The notes under the pieces: model-generated
The model's input: the letters and a program-made list of their open reading frames with translations, nothing else
The model's database searches: none
Told to the model about the DNA's origin: nothing
From: Amphritea sp. 1_MG-2023
GTDB lineage: Bacteria; Pseudomonadota; Gammaproteobacteria; Pseudomonadales; Balneatricaceae
Assembly: GCF_030547545.1 (NCBI RefSeq)
Contig: NZ_JAUOQE010000001.1
Span: 62,001 to 126,000 of the forward strand
Reading direction: 5' to 3'
DNA: 64,000 bases
Shown: positions 60,692 to 64,000 of the stretch, in pieces
Layout of the letters: every line of letters starts with the position of its first letter
Position numbering within the stretch: the stretch's first letter is position 1
Made by a program: the position numbers and the translations under genes

Positions 60692-61298
60692 GTTCTTCTC
60701 CTGTTAATGTTTCAACACTGGACTGTGGGTTAGGCGCTTTTTTTACCCCGCTGACCATCGCCTTAACGAGATTCTCCCGATGGAGAAAACTACTCACAAT
60801 CACCCCAGCGATATGGATAAACACCAGCATTAAGGTCGTGTTGGCACAAAACTCATGCAGCTCTTTTACCCAGTCATCATTCAAGGCTGTCACAAAGGTG
60901 CCCGCCAAAGGGCCCGCGTTATCCATCGCTAACAACGTCATGCCAAAAAAGCAGGTCAGGGCCAACATCAACAACAGTGCAACCACCATCAAACCACCCG
61001 CTGGGTTATGGCCTATATAGTGTTCTGCCCTACCACTTAATAATGATTTGAGATAACGAACCACCCGAGCCTTACCCGTGACAAAATTACCGAAGCGCGC
61101 ATATTGAGGGCCAACAAAGCCCCAGAGCAGGCGAAAAGCAATCAGCACACTGATGGCATAACCCATATAAATATGGACGGTTTCAAAATCGTCTTCCGTT
61201 AGATAGGCCACCGTGAAAAATAGTGCCAATGACCAATGAAACACCCTCACTAGAGGGTCCCAAACGTTGATTGTCTGTTGGCTCTTATGCGTTGTCAT
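60684..61298 (-). CDS. Cytochrome b561
   Basis: A 204-residue inner-membrane di-heme cytochrome b561 with four helices. Histidine ligands are visible in 'RVFHWSLALFF', 'ETVHIYMGYAI', 'VKELHEFCANTTLMLVFIHIAGV'. It would pass electrons from the quinone pool to the periplasmic cytochromes downstream in the operon. It is the first gene of a six-gene set; the region upstream (61299 onward) should contain the promoter. Confidence 0.93.
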   Translation of the reverse strand: MTTHKSQQTINVWDPLVRVFHWSLALFFTVAYLTEDDFETVHIYMGYAISVLIAFRLLWGFVGPQYARFGNFVTGKARVVRYLKSLLSGRAEHYIGHNPAGGLMVVALLLMLALTCFFGMTLLAMDNAGPLAGTFVTALNDDWVKELHEFCANTTLMLVFIHIAGVIVSSFLHRENLVKAMVSGVKKAPNPQSSVETLTGEEHV

Positions 61299-61667
61299 CG
61301 CCGTTCTCCTAATACCATGTCGGTAGTCATATGTCTGATAAGTACTATTTTAATGAGCAGTGCTTAAAAGAAGCTTAAAAACTCTTAGCCGTGGCCACGT
61401 TGTTAAGATTAAAAGAGCTACCAAGCGGTTCATTGCGAGCGATCGAGATCATTCCATAAAATGCAATACTATGATTTAGATATATCAATATACGCAAGAT
61501 TACTTTTTCTATAGAGTGGCCCTATTAAATTTCAGTCGGGCTGTCTGTATAATATTGGCCTGCCTGATTTTGAGCCTCGTCAGATATGTTGTACCTGCCA
61601 GGTAAAGAGAACAGAACTTTCAGTCGCCGCCTGCTGGCCGTGACTTAATTAACCGGAACTATCAGAT
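61299..61667. promoter_or_regulatory. Divergent promoter region of the cytochrome operon and ilvC
   Basis: 369 bases without a gene. For ilvC, TATAAT (61548-61553) has TTAAAT (61525-61530) 17 bases upstream, a good -10 with a weak -35; the start would lie near 61560, giving a leader of about 100 bases. The cytochrome operon promoter lies on the other strand near 61310-61450 and cannot be fixed. No attenuator is obvious. Confidence 0.55.
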
Positions 61668-63143
61668 ATGTCTAATAACTACTTCAACACGCTGCCACTG
61701 CGTGAGCAGCTGGAACAACTGGGCAAATGCCGCTTTATGTCTATCGAGGAATTCAGCGATGGCGTTGAAGCTCTGAAAGGCAAAAAAATGGTTGTGATCG
61801 GTTGTGGCGCACAGGGCTTGGCTCAGGGTATGAACCTGCGTGACAGCGGTTGTGACGTTTCCTACGCACTGCGTGAAGCGGCTATCGCTGAAAAGCGTCA
61901 GTCTTGGAAAAATGCGACTGAAAATGGTTTTGTTGTCGGTACTTATGAAGAGCTGATCCCAACGGCTGACGTAGTACTTAACCTGACACCTGATAAGCAG
62001 CACACGCCGGTTGTAAACGCCGTTATGCCGCTGATGAAAGAAGGCGCTTGCCTGTCTTACTCTCACGGTTTCAACATTGTTGAAGAAGGTATGAAGATCC
62101 GTGAAGACCTGACCGTGATCATGGTTGCACCTAAGTGCCCAGGTTCAGAAGTACGTAACGAATATGTGCGTGGTTTCGGTGTGCCTACCCTGATCGCTGT
62201 TCACGAAGACAACGACCCTAAAGGCGAAGGTCTAGCACTGGCTAAAGCCTACGCTGCTGGCACTGGCGGTCATAAAGCGGGCGTGCTGATGTCCTCTTTC
62301 ATCGCTGAAGTTAAATCTGACCTGATGGGTGAGCAGACTATCCTTTGCGGTATGCTGCAGACGGGTTCTCTACTGTGCTTCGACAAAATGGTTGAAGAGG
62401 GTATCGATCCAGGTTATGCCTCTAAGCTGATTCAGTACGGTTGGGAAACAGTGACTGAAGCGTTGAAATACGGCGGCGTCACCAACATGCTGGATCGTCT
62501 ATCTAACCCAGCTAAGATCAAAGCATTTGACCTATCTGAAGAACTTAAGCAGATCATGCGTCCGCTGTACAACAAACACCAGGACGACATCATCGATGGC
62601 ACCTTCTCCCGTACGATGATGGAAGACTGGGCTAACGATGACAAAAATCTGCTGGGATGGCGCGCAGAGACGGCTGAAACGGCCTTTGAAAAGACACCCG
62701 CTGGCGATGTAGAGATCTCCGAGCAGGAATACTTCGATAACGGTATCCTGATGGTTGCTATGGTTAAAGCGGGTGTTGAACTGGCATTCGAAACCATGAC
62801 AGCTGCCGGCATCATCGCGGACTCAGCTTACTATGAGTCACTGCATGAAACGCCGCTGATCGCTAACACCATTGCCCGTAAGAAGCTGTATGAGATGAAC
62901 GCTACGATCTCCGATACTGCTGAATACGGTTGCTACCTTTACAACCACGCTTGCCTACCTCTGCTGGCTGACTTCATGAAGGACATCAAAACCGACGTTA
63001 TCGGTAAAGGTCTGGAACTGGACGACACTGGCGTCGACAACGCTCGCTTGATCGAAGTGAATGCTGCCCTGCGTGCACACCCGGTTGAAGCGATCGGTTC
63101 GGTTCTGCGTGGTCACATGGCTGACATGAAGAAGATCGTTTAA
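61668..63143 (+). CDS. ilvC: Ketol-acid reductoisomerase (class II)
   Basis: A 491-residue enzyme that isomerises and reduces acetolactate or acetohydroxybutyrate with NADPH, a shared step of valine, leucine and isoleucine synthesis. The Rossmann motif '[20 protein letters not shown]' is followed by two repeated knotted KARI domains (about 210-350 and 355-490), the long class II form as in E. coli. Metal ligands lie in '[11 protein letters not shown]' and the later '[10 protein letters not shown]' region. A well-formed terminator follows. It stands alone; no other ilv gene is in the window. Confidence 0.97.
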   Translation: MSNNYFNTLPLREQLEQLGKCRFMSIEEFSDGVEALKGKKMVVIGCGAQGLAQGMNLRDSGCDVSYALREAAIAEKRQSWKNATENGFVVGTYEELIPTADVVLNLTPDKQHTPVVNAVMPLMKEGACLSYSHGFNIVEEGMKIREDLTVIMVAPKCPGSEVRNEYVRGFGVPTLIAVHEDNDPKGEGLALAKAYAAGTGGHKAGVLMSSFIAEVKSDLMGEQTILCGMLQTGSLLCFDKMVEEGIDPGYASKLIQYGWETVTEALKYGGVTNMLDRLSNPAKIKAFDLSEELKQIMRPLYNKHQDDIIDGTFSRTMMEDWANDDKNLLGWRAETAETAFEKTPAGDVEISEQEYFDNGILMVAMVKAGVELAFETMTAAGIIADSAYYESLHETPLIANTIARKKLYEMNATISDTAEYGCYLYNHACLPLLADFMKDIKTDVIGKGLELDDTGVDNARLIEVNAALRAHPVEAIGSVLRGHMADMKKIV

Positions 63144-63178
63144 TAACGATTTCGCCTGTGATTTGTAACAGCTAGATG

Positions 63179-63210
63179 AAGGCCGGGACTAACCTCCTGG
63201 CCTTTTTTTT
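63179..63210 (+). terminator. Rho-independent terminator after ilvC
   Basis: AAGGCC (63179-63184) pairs with GGCCTT (63199-63204), with GGGA/TCCT extending the stem by G-T and Watson-Crick pairs, followed by a run of eight T (63203-63210). Confidence 0.92.
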
Positions 63211-63246
63211 AGTATTTAAACTACCTTACTCGGACTTCGGATAGCT

Positions 63247-64000
63247 ATGAATATTCGCCTCGATAACCTGACCGTAAATTTTGATGATCGCTTTCAACTG
63301 GATGAGATCAACTGGCAGCTGGACGACAGCCAGCACTGGGTGATCACCGGCGCCAATGGCGCGGGTAAATCGGCATTGGCGGCTATTTTAGCCGGAGCCG
63401 GAGAATCAGTAGCCGGATCAATCACAGGATTACCAGCCAAGGTTGGGCTGGTCTCATTTGAAGCCCAAGCTGAGCTCATTGAGCGGGAACGCAAAAAAGA
63501 TGATGCCGATATTATGGATGTTATCGCCGAGGGTACACCGGTGCATGAGATACTCCATGAAGGCAGCCGTAACCCCGCTTTGATCCAGCAACTGGTGTCG
63601 ATGTTTAAATTGGAACCCCTACTCGAACGGGCATTCCGCAAGTTATCCACCGGCGAATCCCGTAAGGTGATGCTGATTCGCGCACTGGCCAGCGAGCCTG
63701 AATTATTAGTCTTGGATGAGCCCTTCGATGGCCTCGATGCCCACACCCTAGAAATGCTGCAACAGTATCTGCACGGCTTAGTCGAAACCGTACCAATGGT
63801 ACTGGTGCTTAACCGCTTCGATGAATTCCCTGATTTCATCACCCATATCGCCTATGTCGATCAGGCCCGTTTACAACATCAGATCGACTGTAACGATCAA
63901 CAAGCCTATAACGATCTATATCAGTTGCTACACCTAAAAACCACCGACTTACAGGTGCCCGCCGCCGACCCAGACACCGCCATCCCCAAGCTTGATCCGA
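63247..64000 (+). CDS. ModF-like ABC ATP-binding protein (partial)
   Basis: Starts at ATG 63247 and is cut by the window end after about 251 codons. The first ABC domain has Walker A GANGAGKS (residues 35-42), signature 'LSTGESRKVMLIRAL', Walker B 'LLVLDEPFDGLD' and 'LVLNRFDEFPDF'. This pattern, including 'LNRFDE', resembles E. coli ModF, a soluble twin-ATPase protein. The second ABC domain would lie outside the window. The ribosome-binding sequence is weak. The link to molybdate is by family resemblance only. Confidence 0.82.
   Translation, partial: MNIRLDNLTVNFDDRFQLDEINWQLDDSQHWVITGANGAGKSALAAILAGAGESVAGSITGLPAKVGLVSFEAQAELIERERKKDDADIMDVIAEGTPVHEILHEGSRNPALIQQLVSMFKLEPLLERAFRKLSTGESRKVMLIRALASEPELLVLDEPFDGLDAHTLEMLQQYLHGLVETVPMVLVLNRFDEFPDFITHIAYVDQARLQHQIDCNDQQAYNDLYQLLHLKTTDLQVPAADPDTAIPKLDP

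Noticed and set aside
61662-62066. A 134-codon minus-strand frame inside ilvC
   Set aside because: Shadow of the conserved ilvC sequence; no independent support.
1-64000. CRISPR arrays, tRNA or rRNA genes, prophage or integron genes
   Set aside because: No regularly spaced repeats, tRNA-like cloverleaf, rRNA core or phage/integrase protein was seen on either strand.

Overview
The window reads as chromosomal core from a marine-type gammaproteobacterium, most like Oceanospirillales and relatives. The evidence is the dnaX-ybaB-recR-rnd-ycgL-ycgN block, a long class II IlvC, a Pseudomonas-type long LeuA, PhaC, RapA, SrmB, YbiT, a YcfL/LpoB lipoprotein cluster, three c-di-GMP enzymes and moderate GC by eye. 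The genus cannot be fixed from the sequence alone. There is no prophage, CRISPR array, integron or tRNA. The mobile signal is a family of four short IS5-like MITEs.

Layout: 0-5 kb is a minus-strand replication/recombination/RNA-decay operon. Its dnaX carries a textbook -1 frameshift site. 5.2-6.2 kb holds a small His-rich ORF and an outer-membrane barrel protein. 6.5-11.7 kb is a five-gene envelope lipoprotein operon (COG3014, YcfL, LpoB-like, DUF6844-like, CsgG-like), followed by an L,D-transpeptidase and a MepK-like endopeptidase, which suggests a cell-wall remodelling neighbourhood. 14-24 kb, all on the minus strand, carries YhiI-RbbA-YhhJ exporter genes, then PhaC and a P3A H+-ATPase. 24-33 kb is a looser region: a diguanylate cyclase, a 52-aa YqaE/Pmp3 protein, a frameshifted DUF2254 gene, the 4.5S SRP RNA, a retropepsin-like protease, a voltage-gated-type K+ channel and short tandem repeats. 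33-37.5 kb has a hydrolase-OsmC fusion, a SlyD-like FKBP, a GreA/B-like factor and YbiT. 37.7-47 kb has a large periplasmic-sensor GGDEF/EAL protein and then RapA flanked by two DEAD-box helicases. 47-51.4 kb has an MFS transporter, an HxlR regulator with GTAC half-sites in front of it, a GFA-fold protein and a nitrilase. 51.4-54.5 kb has leuA divergent from an Lrp/AsnC regulator, with repeated ATTGCGCAAT-like sites between them, and a small lipoprotein. 54.7-61.3 kb has a GGDEF/EAL protein and a compact six-gene operon (cytochrome b561, SHP-like cytochrome, diheme cytochrome c, PepSY protein, response regulator, histidine kinase). 61.7-64 kb has ilvC and the start of a ModF-like ABC protein cut by the window end.

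Most genes are recognisable conserved families. The strongest second-look items are the dnaX frameshift cassette, the IS5-type MITE family with internal deletions, the redox-sensing SHP/DHC/b561/PepSY/two-component operon, the phased operator-like sites in front of the HxlR and Lrp genes, the interrupted DUF2254 gene, and several 13-15 bp tandem duplications in intergenic DNA. I did not find convincing evidence of a wholly new system.
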